Shown: positions 26,882 to 35,025 of the stretch, piece after piece
How positions within the stretch are numbered: position 1 is the stretch's first letter
How the letters are laid out: each line of letters begins with the position of its first letter
Assembly (NCBI RefSeq): GCF_013141725.1
Contig: NZ_WHNZ01000017.1
Location: 310,001 to 374,000 of the forward strand
Direction: 5' to 3'
Length of the DNA stretch: 64,000 nt
From: Paenibacillus planticolens
GTDB lineage: Bacteria; Bacillota; Bacilli; Paenibacillales; NBRC-103111
Made by a program: the position numbers and the translations under genes
The notes under the pieces: generated by a model
The model's input: the letters and a program-made list of their open reading frames with translations, nothing else
What the model was told of the DNA's origin: nothing
Database searches by the model: none

Positions 26882-27334
26882 TTAAAGTTTAGCCGTAATA
26901 AAGCCCTCCACAAGAGCACCTACAAACAAGAAACAGATGACGTAAATGAGGTACTTTAGATGAATGGCCCACTGCTTATCAGAATTATAATAAAAATAAA
27001 TACCTTTTAAACCTATCGCCCCAGCAAGCAATAAAGCCGGGATTTCAAACATGCCGTGTGGTAGAATCTTTATTCCAATCTCGAATAATGAAGCTCCATC
27101 GATTAGCTTGCTAGCAATTACTGCACCAATCCAAAGCCCGTTTATGAATAAAATAGCAATGGTAGGCAAAGCAAAAAAAAACAAGCCTAGTACAAGTATA
27201 AGCGCTACGCAACTATTCCTTATAAATATGTGTATGGCTGCCTGCGAACCAGATTCTTGATTTACTAATATATTTTTTGATTCAATAACGGCTGCGCCTG
27301 ACGTTGCCAAGATGAACAATGCTCCAGTTACCAC
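26882..27334 (-). CDS. SpoIIM/DUF95-family membrane protein
   Basis: A protein of about 150 residues with four hydrophobic segments and the DUF95 signature: FIRNSCVALILVLGLFFFALPTIAILFINGLWIGAVI, then ILPHGMFEIPALLLAGAIGL. DUF95 proteins occur as SpoIIM and also as a constant member of circular-bacteriocin clusters, where they pair with an ABC ATPase for production and immunity. The start is uncertain: GTG at 27334 lacks a proper ribosome site, and the frame is open upstream to about 27385 with no canonical start. It lies between the ATPase and Yip1 genes. Confidence 0.78.
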   Translation of the reverse strand: MVTGALFILATSGAAVIESKNILVNQESGSQAAIHIFIRNSCVALILVLGLFFFALPTIAILFINGLWIGAVIASKLIDGASLFEIGIKILPHGMFEIPALLLAGAIGLKGIYFYYNSDKQWAIHLKYLIYVICFLFVGALVEGFITAKL

Positions 27335-27375
27335 TCCAATGCATAACAGCAGAGTTGAGTTAAAATAGAGGTAAC

Positions 27376-28155
27376 TTAACTTGGATTTTCACGAGGATGA
27401 TTGCCTCCTTGGTTTGACCTTACGCGGTGGATTTGATGAATAAAATAATCTTCAAGGGACTTATTTGACGCTAATATATCTTTACGAGAAGTTGTATCTA
27501 CGATGCAGCCTTTTTCAATAAAGATAAATTCGTCACAAAATTTTTCGGCAACCTCTAATTGATGAGTGGACAACAGGACCGAGCCTTGGTTTGCTGCATA
27601 ATCCTTTAGAATGGAACGAATGTTTAGTGAAGTTATGGGATCCAACCCAGAAATATATTCATCCAAGAGCAGCAATTTGGGTTGTCTCAGCAAACAGGCA
27701 AGCAGCGCTAACTTCTTTTTATTTCCTAGTGAATAATGTTTGATGTATTTATCGAGTTCATTCGTCAACTGGAACTGTTCGGATTTCTCTGAAATGTTGT
27801 GCTTGGCTAGGTGCAGCCCAAATAAATCGCAATGAAACCTCAAAAACTCTTTCCCTGTTAATTCTTCGTATAACAAAGGGTGCTCAGCAATGAAAGCAAC
27901 CCTTGCTTTCGCTTCTTTCCACTGTGATTGCATATCAATTCCGTCTATCAACACACGACCTGAGGTCGGACGATTTAAACCAGCAGCAATTAGCAAAGTC
28001 GTAGTTTTACCAGCTCCATTAGGTCCCAAGAAACCCACAATACGTTTAACAGGTACTTTGAAAGTTAGATCTGTTAAGATGCTCGCAGAACCAATGGTTT
28101 TACTAACATCCAAAATGTTCAGACTTGCGTGATCCTGTCCATGAATCTCATTCAT
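27376..28155 (-). CDS. ABC exporter ATPase
   Basis: A 259-residue ATPase of the BcrA/NatA type. Walker A is GFLGPNGAGKTTT, the signature motif is degenerate (HYSLGNKKKLALLACLL in place of LSGGQ), Walker B is LLLLDEYISGLD and the switch histidine is in LLSTHQLE. It is 19 bp downstream of the large permease gene and should power it. The serine-leucine-glycine signature is common in ATPases of antibiotic-resistance exporters. Confidence 0.88.
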   Translation of the reverse strand: MNEIHGQDHASLNILDVSKTIGSASILTDLTFKVPVKRIVGFLGPNGAGKTTTLLIAAGLNRPTSGRVLIDGIDMQSQWKEAKARVAFIAEHPLLYEELTGKEFLRFHCDLFGLHLAKHNISEKSEQFQLTNELDKYIKHYSLGNKKKLALLACLLRQPKLLLLDEYISGLDPITSLNIRSILKDYAANQGSVLLSTHQLEVAEKFCDEFIFIEKGCIVDTTSRKDILASNKSLEDYFIHQIHRVRSNQGGNHPRENPS

Positions 28156-28173
28156 TGGCGTTTTCCTCTTTGC

Positions 28174-29946
28174 TTATAGGTTTAATTCTTCGATCGTAAA
28201 CAAGCGGTTAGTTTTGCGTTTGATCAACCAAGCTCCTAACCAAACGGTCGCAATCGTAAATATAGGAACACAAATTAATTGTAAAAAAACGAAGGAGTCC
28301 TCATCTACATAGTTAGCCATATAAAAAGCAAGCGGCAGTAGCATAATAGGTATTAGGAACCCCAAGAGTGTTGTTCTTAAGATGGCCTTAATCATCCCTT
28401 TATCTGTATAATCATCCAATTGTTCGATATGCATAAAGTCGAAATGTGGGCGCGTTATGCTTGGAATATAATTTACAAAGGCAAAGGCAATATAATTAAT
28501 GATAGTTACTATCAGAATTAAAATAATTATCTTCCAACTAACAAGAGTTAGGCTGCTTACAATAACGAGCTGAGTTAGTATAAACATGGGCACAGAAGCA
28601 ATTAAAAATATTCGGATTTTTTGTGTAAAAACGTACCATAATGGAAACCCTGCAAAAATAAATAAGGATAGTTGCCTGCCATCACTGTCAAAAGAAAACT
28701 GGCTGGACAAGTCATCAAATAATAACGTAGAGAGAAAGTAAGTCAACATGTATATACATAGGGTCAAAACTAAATAAAATACTTTTACAGAGTCTGTATG
28801 ACTAAGCAGAGCTGCACATACCCCAACAACGCTCCAATTTATGGCTCCTCCCAATAAAACTGCAGGACGTTGCAGCAATTGTTGAGATCTGCACATTAGT
28901 TTAATTCTAGTAGCAATCAAAGAATCAGAAATCCCCGAATATTTACCAATAGCAAGAAAAAATTTCTCGAAAACCGGGTTATCTTTCATTTGACGTTCTT
29001 TGTTTGTCTTTGCGTTGCACATTGCCAGTAATGAGGTCAGAACTGTTACAATGAAAATGTAAAAAATACATCCAAGCGAATGAGCTGAGTCAACAGCAGT
29101 TCTGGCTAATAGCGTATGCGGCCAATAGTCATGCAGGAAGAACTGAAAAAATCCAGACACTTGTTGCAAGAAAAGTTGTTGTCCATCTAGTTGCCAATTC
29201 TCAAAGGCTTGTAAATCTACTTGTTTGCCTATTAGCGGAAAGGCATTGACCCATGGAATAAATGTTGTCCCAAACAGATAGCCCAAACCAGCCAGAAACA
29301 GCTTAAAGACAAAAGATTGGAAAATAATAAATTTGGTATATTCACTTTTTCTCATTTTTATGAAGGTAATCAAATTATGTAAGTTAGAAACAAATTGAGA
29401 CTGGACGAAATACGTTAAGAAAATGATAAATAGTAAGACAAAAAAATGACTAAAACTGGATGAAACGAGAAAGAGCAGTGCTAGTAAGATTGGCATGAAT
29501 CCAGCAATCAGTTGTTTGAAGCGCCAGACGATTTGTTCGGTGTATAAAAGTAATTTTCTTTGCCTTTCGCTGCACGCCAGATTATGCAGGATCAGGTCGT
29601 CCTTGTGGCTCATTTCCCACTTAGAAGCTTCCACGCCTGAAATAATGGACATGATCGTTAGTTGTATGAACAATAAGGTCCAAATATAGGCTAACTTGGT
29701 ATCTGCCTCAAGATACAGTGCTTGTTGCAGTAGTTCCTTAGCCATTCCCCCTGCATAGTCATTAAGCATTTTAGATGCCTCTTCTGGCGGGTAAATGAGA
29801 ATATCCAGAATGAACAGAGATAAAGAAAAAAAGACCATCATCTTCAATACATCAACTAAAAATATGAACATGTAAGTCGGTGTTAACTTCTTCCATTCGT
29901 TTTTCCAGCGAATATAAATTTTCCATTTGATCCAATGAACAAACAT
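28174..29946 (-). CDS. Large ABC exporter permease
   Basis: A 590-residue polytopic protein with roughly twelve hydrophobic segments (for example 25-50, 105-125, 150-185, 215-235, 285-310, 375-410, 425-475, 530-580). No soluble domain motif is recognised. The size and the position directly before an ATPase gene indicate a fused ABC-2-type permease. GGGGATGA lies 7 to 8 bases before the ATG at 29946. With the ATPase, SpoIIM and Yip1 genes it forms a compact minus-strand operon that resembles peptide-antibiotic export/immunity modules. Confidence 0.75.
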   Translation of the reverse strand: MFVHWIKWKIYIRWKNEWKKLTPTYMFIFLVDVLKMMVFFSLSLFILDILIYPPEEASKMLNDYAGGMAKELLQQALYLEADTKLAYIWTLLFIQLTIMSIISGVEASKWEMSHKDDLILHNLACSERQRKLLLYTEQIVWRFKQLIAGFMPILLALLFLVSSSFSHFFVLLFIIFLTYFVQSQFVSNLHNLITFIKMRKSEYTKFIIFQSFVFKLFLAGLGYLFGTTFIPWVNAFPLIGKQVDLQAFENWQLDGQQLFLQQVSGFFQFFLHDYWPHTLLARTAVDSAHSLGCIFYIFIVTVLTSLLAMCNAKTNKERQMKDNPVFEKFFLAIGKYSGISDSLIATRIKLMCRSQQLLQRPAVLLGGAINWSVVGVCAALLSHTDSVKVFYLVLTLCIYMLTYFLSTLLFDDLSSQFSFDSDGRQLSLFIFAGFPLWYVFTQKIRIFLIASVPMFILTQLVIVSSLTLVSWKIIILILIVTIINYIAFAFVNYIPSITRPHFDFMHIEQLDDYTDKGMIKAILRTTLLGFLIPIMLLPLAFYMANYVDEDSFVFLQLICVPIFTIATVWLGAWLIKRKTNRLFTIEELNL

Positions 29947-29955
29947 CGCAGAATT

Positions 29956-30027
29956 TCATCCCCTAGAATTAAACTCAAGCAAAGCTGTAAAAGCCACGAG
30001 AGCTGCTACGATCGTCAGGTATACCAT
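29956..30027 (-). CDS. Possible 23-residue hydrophobic leader peptide
   Basis: The minus strand codes MVYLTIVAALVAFTALLEF and four more residues, then a TGA just before the ribosome site of the large permease gene. It has no clear ribosome site of its own. It is plausible as a small membrane peptide or leader, but chance is possible. Confidence 0.25.
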   Translation of the reverse strand: MVYLTIVAALVAFTALLEFNSRG

Positions 30028-30091
30028 TCATACTATTAATATATATATTAACTTCAATTAAATTGTAATTAAATACCACAAACAGGGTACT

Positions 30092-30263
30092 TCATATTAT
30101 AAATCTCTTAATAAATCCCCCTCTATCATGACACTTCGTCTTGCTATAAACCTTCTTAAGCGTGTGCCTCACCGTGGCCTCTGAGATCCTTAGTGCTATA
30201 TCGCTTATCAACGAGGAACACATACAAATGCTCTGAACTCTCTTTCCCCCTAAAAATATTCAC
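30092..30263 (-). pseudogene. LuxR-type regulator relic with internal deletions
   Basis: The sequence is a shortened copy of the intact gene at 31113-31937. Its start (VNIFRGKESSEHL versus MNIFSGEMDSEHL) is joined to a fragment of the sensor domain (TTGTATGTGTTC), then to GATAAGCGATAT, then to the DNA-binding domain coding for ISEATVRHTLKKVYSKTK and the last residues GGFIKRFII. At least three internal deletions are needed. Similarity continues about 20 bases past the stop. Confidence 0.8.
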
Positions 30264-30380
30264 TTTGATCCCTCTCACCAAACAGAACAATATCCCATTA
30301 GATTGAGCTGTAAAAAGAAGTAGAGACAATACAACTAAAACCGACACAAGAATCTGAGTGATTTTATAACAACTGTTCAT
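30156..30380 (-). CDS. Small membrane protein fused into the LuxR relic
   Basis: ATG at 30380 has ACGGAG 6 bases upstream and lies 20 bp after the 195-residue gene. The first about 40 residues (MNSCYKITQILVSVLVVLSLLLF onward) are a basic start and one long hydrophobic span with two cysteines. The remaining residues come from reading into the regulator relic, partly out of its original frame. The N-terminal part could be a functional membrane peptide; the tail is accidental. Confidence 0.4.
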   Translation of the reverse strand: MNSCYKITQILVSVLVVLSLLLFTAQSNGILFCLVRGIKVNIFRGKESSEHLYVFLVDKRYSTKDLRGHGEAHA

Positions 30381-30399
30381 TTGCAACTCCGTTCAGACA

Positions 30400-30987
30400 T
30401 TAATATTGATATCCATAACGCTGGTTAAATGCATGATCTAGGGGTTCAAACAACTCATTAATATCTTCAATACTATATATATCAAAATTTATTAATGTAT
30501 GAAAAAACTTTTTAGCTCCCGCTAACAGTTTGGATACCAGTTCAAATTCTGGCAGCACTTTCGAAGTATAAATCTCATTTTCTTCGTTGGATATTTGGAA
30601 TCGAATTTGGTTATCTACATCAGCAGATAGAGTAAGTAGTAATCTATTTTGATAAAGGTTCTCTATTCCATATTTATTTTTTAAAAATTGATCAAGTACA
30701 CTCAGCATTTCAAACCACAGATTCAAATGATAATGATCAAAATTCAATATGCTCTGCCCATTGTATTCAATTATAATTGCTGTGCTTATATAAACCATTC
30801 CTGTTTTGCCACGAGAAGGTTTCTTAATTCGCCACATTTCCTCTAGCGCTCTCACATCATCGATATTTACGAAACAGTCCGACGTGTGTTGAAGATAGAA
30901 AGCATTGTCGTAAGCCACATCTAGATGATTGAATTGCTCTTTAACTATACTAAACTTCTTTGCGATATAAGTGTTTACTGTTATCAC
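30400..30987 (-). CDS. Unrecognised 195-residue protein
   Basis: A soluble-looking protein of 195 residues with no signal peptide and no motif that I recognise. It is rich in Asn, Tyr, Ile and Leu; a stretch IIIEYNGQSILNFDHYHLNLWFEML is well conserved in style for a folded domain. ATG at 30987 with GGAAGG upstream. It follows the LuxR-type gene (126 bp, with a hairpin in between), so the regulator and this gene may be one transcript. Confidence 0.55.
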   Translation of the reverse strand: MITVNTYIAKKFSIVKEQFNHLDVAYDNAFYLQHTSDCFVNIDDVRALEEMWRIKKPSRGKTGMVYISTAIIIEYNGQSILNFDHYHLNLWFEMLSVLDQFLKNKYGIENLYQNRLLLTLSADVDNQIRFQISNEENEIYTSKVLPEFELVSKLLAGAKKFFHTLINFDIYSIEDINELFEPLDHAFNQRYGYQY

Positions 30988-31018
30988 TAGATTTCACATC
31001 CTTCCCTTTATGAAGAAG

Positions 31019-31058
31019 GTTTGAACTTTTCAGGAGATGCGCCTAAGAAAGTTCAAAC
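31019..31058. other. Perfect 11-bp inverted repeat between the LuxR gene and the 195-residue gene
   Basis: GTTTGAACTTT and AAAGTTCAAAC are perfect arms 18 bases apart, with no T-run behind them. It could be an operator, an mRNA hairpin or a weak attenuator. Confidence 0.5.
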
Positions 31059-31112
31059 TTTAGATTAATTTACCTTAAATATGTTTGTTAAAAATACCAC
31101 AAATAGGGTACT

Positions 31113-31937
31113 TCATATCATAAATCTCTTAATAAATCCCCCTCTATCATGACATTTCGTCTTGCTATAAACCCTCTTAAGTGTATGCCTCACCGTAGCC
31201 TCTGAAATGCCTAGTGCAAGTGAAATCTGCAAAGCACTTTGATTTTGCAACCAGCCAAAGCCAATTTCCTTTTCGCGTTTTGTTAGAGAAAAAAGATCAA
31301 AATGCTCATAGATTAGTACCTGTCTACTCATTGGGTCAGCCAACATCATTCGAGATTCGATATCGCTTATCATCCGTTTTAATAGCGAGGCAACAAAACT
31401 TAGATTCTCAGTCAGGGAAACGGAAATATTCAGGTAACCTCCTATTTCATTTCCATGCTTAATCGGAGAACACATACAACTCCATTTCGAAAAAAACGTC
31501 AAGCTGTGCTCTAATCCCTGTACCGCTACCAACGCATTCAATTGCATAGAAAGAGAAATAGCGTTGATGCCGGCATGCTCTAATGCAAAGGAGGTCCCCA
31601 TACCAACATTCATAGACTCCAATGTATTTACTATATTTTCTGGTCCAGTAAAGACTAGTGCTACTCCGTTCTGATTTGTAAAAATGATTAAGTGCGGATT
31701 CGATATCGCTTTTGAGAGAGAAGCTATCTCTTCTTTTGCAGCTGAAATAAGAGATAATTCTTTATTAATTTGTTCTTCACTCTGTATCTCTGCTAAGCGA
31801 AACGGCAAAGTTGGAATATCTCGGTCTATTCCTGTTTCGGTGAATGTCGCATTCCACAGTGCTATTTTCTTGGCTTCTATTTCCGATAGACGGATCCACA
31901 AGTGCTCCGAGTCCATTTCCCCGCTAAAAATATTCAT
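31113..31937 (-). CDS. GAF-like sensor / LuxR-type HTH regulator
   Basis: A 274-residue transcription factor. The N-terminal part (about 85-190) has the pattern of AcoR-type GAF sensors: GVALVFTGPENIV, MGTSFALEHAGINAIS, then WSCMCSPIKHGNEIGGYLNIS. The C-terminal HTH (about 212-265) has SLTKREKEIGFGWLQNQSALQISLALGISEATVRHTLKRVY. The ligand is unknown; conserved cysteines (CMC) could sense redox or a metal, which is speculative. GAGAGGGCGG precedes the ATG. It is the only intact copy; three relics lie at 24737, 25275 and 30092. Confidence 0.85.
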   Translation of the reverse strand: MNIFSGEMDSEHLWIRLSEIEAKKIALWNATFTETGIDRDIPTLPFRLAEIQSEEQINKELSLISAAKEEIASLSKAISNPHLIIFTNQNGVALVFTGPENIVNTLESMNVGMGTSFALEHAGINAISLSMQLNALVAVQGLEHSLTFFSKWSCMCSPIKHGNEIGGYLNISVSLTENLSFVASLLKRMISDIESRMMLADPMSRQVLIYEHFDLFSLTKREKEIGFGWLQNQSALQISLALGISEATVRHTLKRVYSKTKCHDRGGFIKRFMI

Positions 31938-32065
31938 TTGGCCGCCCTCTCACAACAGAAATAATAATCCTTATTATGAAAAAATTTCCTTTTAAGTAGA
32001 TTTTACAGTAAGCACAACGAAATTGGCAAGTATTTACATTTAGAGCAATTTTCTTCACCAAAATC

Positions 32066-32108
32066 AAAAAAGCCCGGACAGAGTTATACACTCTGTCCAG
32101 GCTTTTAA
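32066..32108 (-). terminator. Intrinsic terminator of the two-component operon, copy 3 of the repeated sequence
   Basis: AGCCTGGACAGAGT/ACTCTGTCCGGGCT stem followed by TTTTTT on the minus strand, directly after the response-regulator stop. The core GGACAGAGT is shared with 22739-22779 and 24877-24915. Confidence 0.85.
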
Positions 32109-32798
32109 TTAAATCCGGAAGCGATACCCCGCGCCCCAGATCGTTTCAATATATTGCGGATTCGACGGGTCCTGCTCGATCTTCTCGCGCAGCTTCCGAA
32201 TATGTACAGTGACTGTCGCGATTTCGCCCATGGCATCCATCCCCCAGAGGAGATCGAACAGTTGCTCTTTGCTGTACACCCGATTCGGATTCATCGCCAG
32301 ATGCGTGAGCAGATCGAATTCTTTGGTCGTGAAAATAACCTCCCGGTCATTCACAAAGACGCGGCGCGCCGTTTTATCGATCATCAAACCGCGAATGCGC
32401 ACCTCGTCGTTCTTCGCTTCGCGCCGTCCCATCAGTCTTTCGTACCGGGCAAGATGCGCCTTAACCCTGGCCACCAGCTCGCTGGGGCTGAAGGGCTTGA
32501 TCATATAATCGTCGGCGCCGAGGCCGAGGCCGCGGATTTTATCGATGTCTTCCTTTTTGGCGGAAACCATCAGAATGGGAATGTCCTTCTCACTGCGAAT
32601 GCGCCGGCAAATTTCGAAACCATCGATCTTCGGCAGCATTAAATCGAGAATAATGAGATCATACGCTGTGGAAAGCGCGAGCTGGAGACCTTTATCTCCG
32701 CTATTTTCGATATCGACTTCATAGCCGCTGATCTCCAGGTAATCCCGCTCCAGTTCTGCAATGCTTTGTTCATCCTCAACGATTAAAATCCGACTCAT
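32109..32798 (-). CDS. OmpR-family response regulator
   Basis: A 229-residue regulator. The receiver domain has acidic residues in VEDEQSIAE, the phosphoryl aspartate in LIILDLMLPKIDGFE (about 52) and Lys in MIKPFSPSE. The winged-helix domain follows, with TTKEFDLLTHLAMNPNRVYSKEQL and VTVHIRKLREKIE. Its ATG overlaps the stop of the partner-kinase... order is kinase first, regulator last, with a 4-bp overlap. It is expected to control the upstream ABC and secreted-protein genes of the same operon in response to cell-envelope stress. Confidence 0.95.
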   Translation of the reverse strand: MSRILIVEDEQSIAELERDYLEISGYEVDIENSGDKGLQLALSTAYDLIILDLMLPKIDGFEICRRIRSEKDIPILMVSAKKEDIDKIRGLGLGADDYMIKPFSPSELVARVKAHLARYERLMGRREAKNDEVRIRGLMIDKTARRVFVNDREVIFTTKEFDLLTHLAMNPNRVYSKEQLFDLLWGMDAMGEIATVTVHIRKLREKIEQDPSNPQYIETIWGAGYRFRI

Positions 32799-34270
32799 CC
32801 TTGACTCTCCTCCTGCTTGTTAAGCGGTAATGCCATGTAGACGGTCGTCCCCTGCCCGATCATGCTCGTGGCGCCGATGCGTCCGCCGTGCTCTTCCATA
32901 ATTTGTTTGGCTATCGCAAGGCCCAGCCCGCTGCCTCCGGTCGCGGTGTTTCGCGAAGGGTCGGCTCGATAAAACCGGTCGAAAATATGAGGCAGCGCTT
33001 CCTCCGATATACCTTGGCCCCGGTCTTTTATTTGTATGACGGCATGGCCGTCGATCTCTCTGAGTGTTAGTGTAATGCGGCAATTGCCTTCATCACTGTA
33101 TTTGATGGCGTTCTCGATAATGTTCAGCAGTACACGCCTTAGCTTATCACGGTCTGCCGTTACTATCAAAGGATCTTTCGGCAGCTCGGTGAGCGCGAAA
33201 TGAACGCCTTTTTTCTCCATATCGAACTGTAATTCCTGCGCGCAATCCTGCACATATTGGCTAAGATCCACCGTTTCAAATTGAAAGGGAACTTTACCCA
33301 AATCCAGCTTAGAGAATAAAAACAACTCATCAATGAGCCGATCCATATCCTCCGCTTTCGTATAAATGGTGCGAATGTATTTCTCGAGCTTATCCGGAGA
33401 ATTCGTGACGCCGTCCATAATGCCGTGGGCGTATCCTTTAATGGCCGTAACCGGCGTTTTCAAATCATGCGAAATGTTAGTCATCAGCTCTTTGCGGTTC
33501 TCTTCATATTGAAGTTGAACTTCAACAGATTTCTTCAGCTTGCGCCGCATTTCCTCAAAAGCTCTACTGAGCTCCCCGATTTCATCATCGGACTGAGGCA
33601 CCACTTCAAAGTTGAGATTGCCTTCTTTTATTTCCTCCGCGGCTCGTTTGAGCGCTCTCAGAGGTTTAATAATGCTGCGTGAAACGAAGAATGTCAGCAC
33701 GCCGTTCGTACCGACGAGAATGAGCACAAAGGTTAAAATCACCGATTTTGAAAACTGGTGCAAATATTTTTGAAAAGGACCTCCATCCAAAAAAACAAAG
33801 ACGGACCCTTTGCTGTTATCGGAAAACAGAAAATCCTGCTGTCGAGTTATCCACAGAGAACCTTGATTGCGCTGAAATTTGCCTGATGAGGTGCCAAAGG
33901 TAGGAAGCTTGGAGCTGTTCTGCGCCTCCCCCTCTTTCAGATAGGGAGAACTATACGTGATTTCTTTATCTTTGCGGATAATAATGCCCATATTGATTTT
34001 GTGGAATCGGTCCTCCAAGTCCTTTACAAATACGGGATCAAGAAAAGCGTCCGGCTCGGTTTCTGTTTTGGCTTTCATGTAAGCGACATTTTCGAGTTCT
34101 TGTTCAACGACGCGTTTGATCGGGTTGCCCTGCGAGAAATCGACCTGAAAGCCGGACTTCAGACTACCGAACGTTGCGATGGAGATTAGGATCACGGCCA
34201 TCCCTGAGAGGACAAGAGGTACAAGCAGCATGGCGATATATGAAAGTACCAGCCGTAAGCGAATCGACAT
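32795..34270 (-). CDS. Membrane sensor histidine kinase
   Basis: A 491-residue kinase: transmembrane segment near 8-32, an extracellular sensor of about 140 residues, a second segment near 175-200, then a HAMP linker (SRSIIKPLRALKRAAEEIKEG). The HisKA box is NISHDLKTPVTAIKGYAHG with the phosphorylated His. The ATP domain has NIIENAIKYS, IKDRGQGI and GGSGLGLAIAKQI. It pairs with the regulator gene that it overlaps by 4 bp. Confidence 0.95.
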   Translation of the reverse strand: MSIRLRLVLSYIAMLLVPLVLSGMAVILISIATFGSLKSGFQVDFSQGNPIKRVVEQELENVAYMKAKTETEPDAFLDPVFVKDLEDRFHKINMGIIIRKDKEITYSSPYLKEGEAQNSSKLPTFGTSSGKFQRNQGSLWITRQQDFLFSDNSKGSVFVFLDGGPFQKYLHQFSKSVILTFVLILVGTNGVLTFFVSRSIIKPLRALKRAAEEIKEGNLNFEVVPQSDDEIGELSRAFEEMRRKLKKSVEVQLQYEENRKELMTNISHDLKTPVTAIKGYAHGIMDGVTNSPDKLEKYIRTIYTKAEDMDRLIDELFLFSKLDLGKVPFQFETVDLSQYVQDCAQELQFDMEKKGVHFALTELPKDPLIVTADRDKLRRVLLNIIENAIKYSDEGNCRITLTLREIDGHAVIQIKDRGQGISEEALPHIFDRFYRADPSRNTATGGSGLGLAIAKQIMEEHGGRIGATSMIGQGTTVYMALPLNKQEESQG

Positions 34271-34275
34271 CGTGG

Positions 34276-35025
34276 TCAGATCTCCTTTTTATCGAACAAA
34301 TAAAATCCTGCTGTAAAAAACAATATACTACACGCTATCAAAAACATAAAGATACTGCCCACCTTGCCGACCGCCAATCCGCTACCAATCCAAAGCATAT
34401 GCCAATCCGTGTAGGCCGTAGGCGAGTACGTTGCAATCTGCGGAATAAAGAAAGCTGCCACCTTAAACGCCAAATAAAGAAGTATGCTCACCGTCAATGC
34501 GGAGGAAGCGTTGGAGAAGAACTGCGCCAGACAGACAGCAGCAATGCTAAGCACAAGCAGCGGTAGAAAAGCCGCGCCATACGCGAGGAACCAGTTTACG
34601 ACGGTCCCGACTCCCCCGAAGTGCTGGAAAAACAACGCCGAAATAGCGGAAGCCAACAGACCCGCAGCTAAGTACAGCGCAATAAAAACGCCGAGCGCAA
34701 TTTGCTTGGAGGCGAACACCTTGAAGCGTGTGATGGGCCGCGTCAGCGTGTTCTTCATCGTGCGGTCTCCCATTTCACCGGAGAATACGTCCGCAGCTCC
34801 CATGAAAACAAAAAGCGGCAGGAAAATGCTCGTGAGCAGACCCAGCATAATAATGGGGAAATCTTGCGAGGCAATCGCTCCGATACCAATGCCGCTTTGG
34901 AATTGGGACAAAAGCAGTCCTGCAATGACCGGAAGCAGCAGGGTGACTGCAAGGAAGAAGATCGTCTTCTTCTTGGATGTGATTTTGATGGTTTCGTTCC
35001 AAACGTTGGCCGTTAAGCTATGCAT
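34276..35025 (-). CDS. ABC-2 exporter permease (BcrB type)
   Basis: A 249-residue permease with six hydrophobic segments and the ABC-2 layout: NVWNETIKITSKKKTIFF near the N-terminus, then GEMGDRTMKNTLTRPITRFKVFASKQIALG in the cytoplasmic loop. It overlaps the ATPase gene by 8 bp, so both are coupled. Systems of this type, run by a neighbouring two-component system, export peptide antibiotics such as bacitracin or lantibiotics. The drug here is unknown. Confidence 0.9.
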   Translation of the reverse strand: MHSLTANVWNETIKITSKKKTIFFLAVTLLLPVIAGLLLSQFQSGIGIGAIASQDFPIIMLGLLTSIFLPLFVFMGAADVFSGEMGDRTMKNTLTRPITRFKVFASKQIALGVFIALYLAAGLLASAISALFFQHFGGVGTVVNWFLAYGAAFLPLLVLSIAAVCLAQFFSNASSALTVSILLYLAFKVAAFFIPQIATYSPTAYTDWHMLWIGSGLAVGKVGSIFMFLIACSILFFTAGFYLFDKKEI

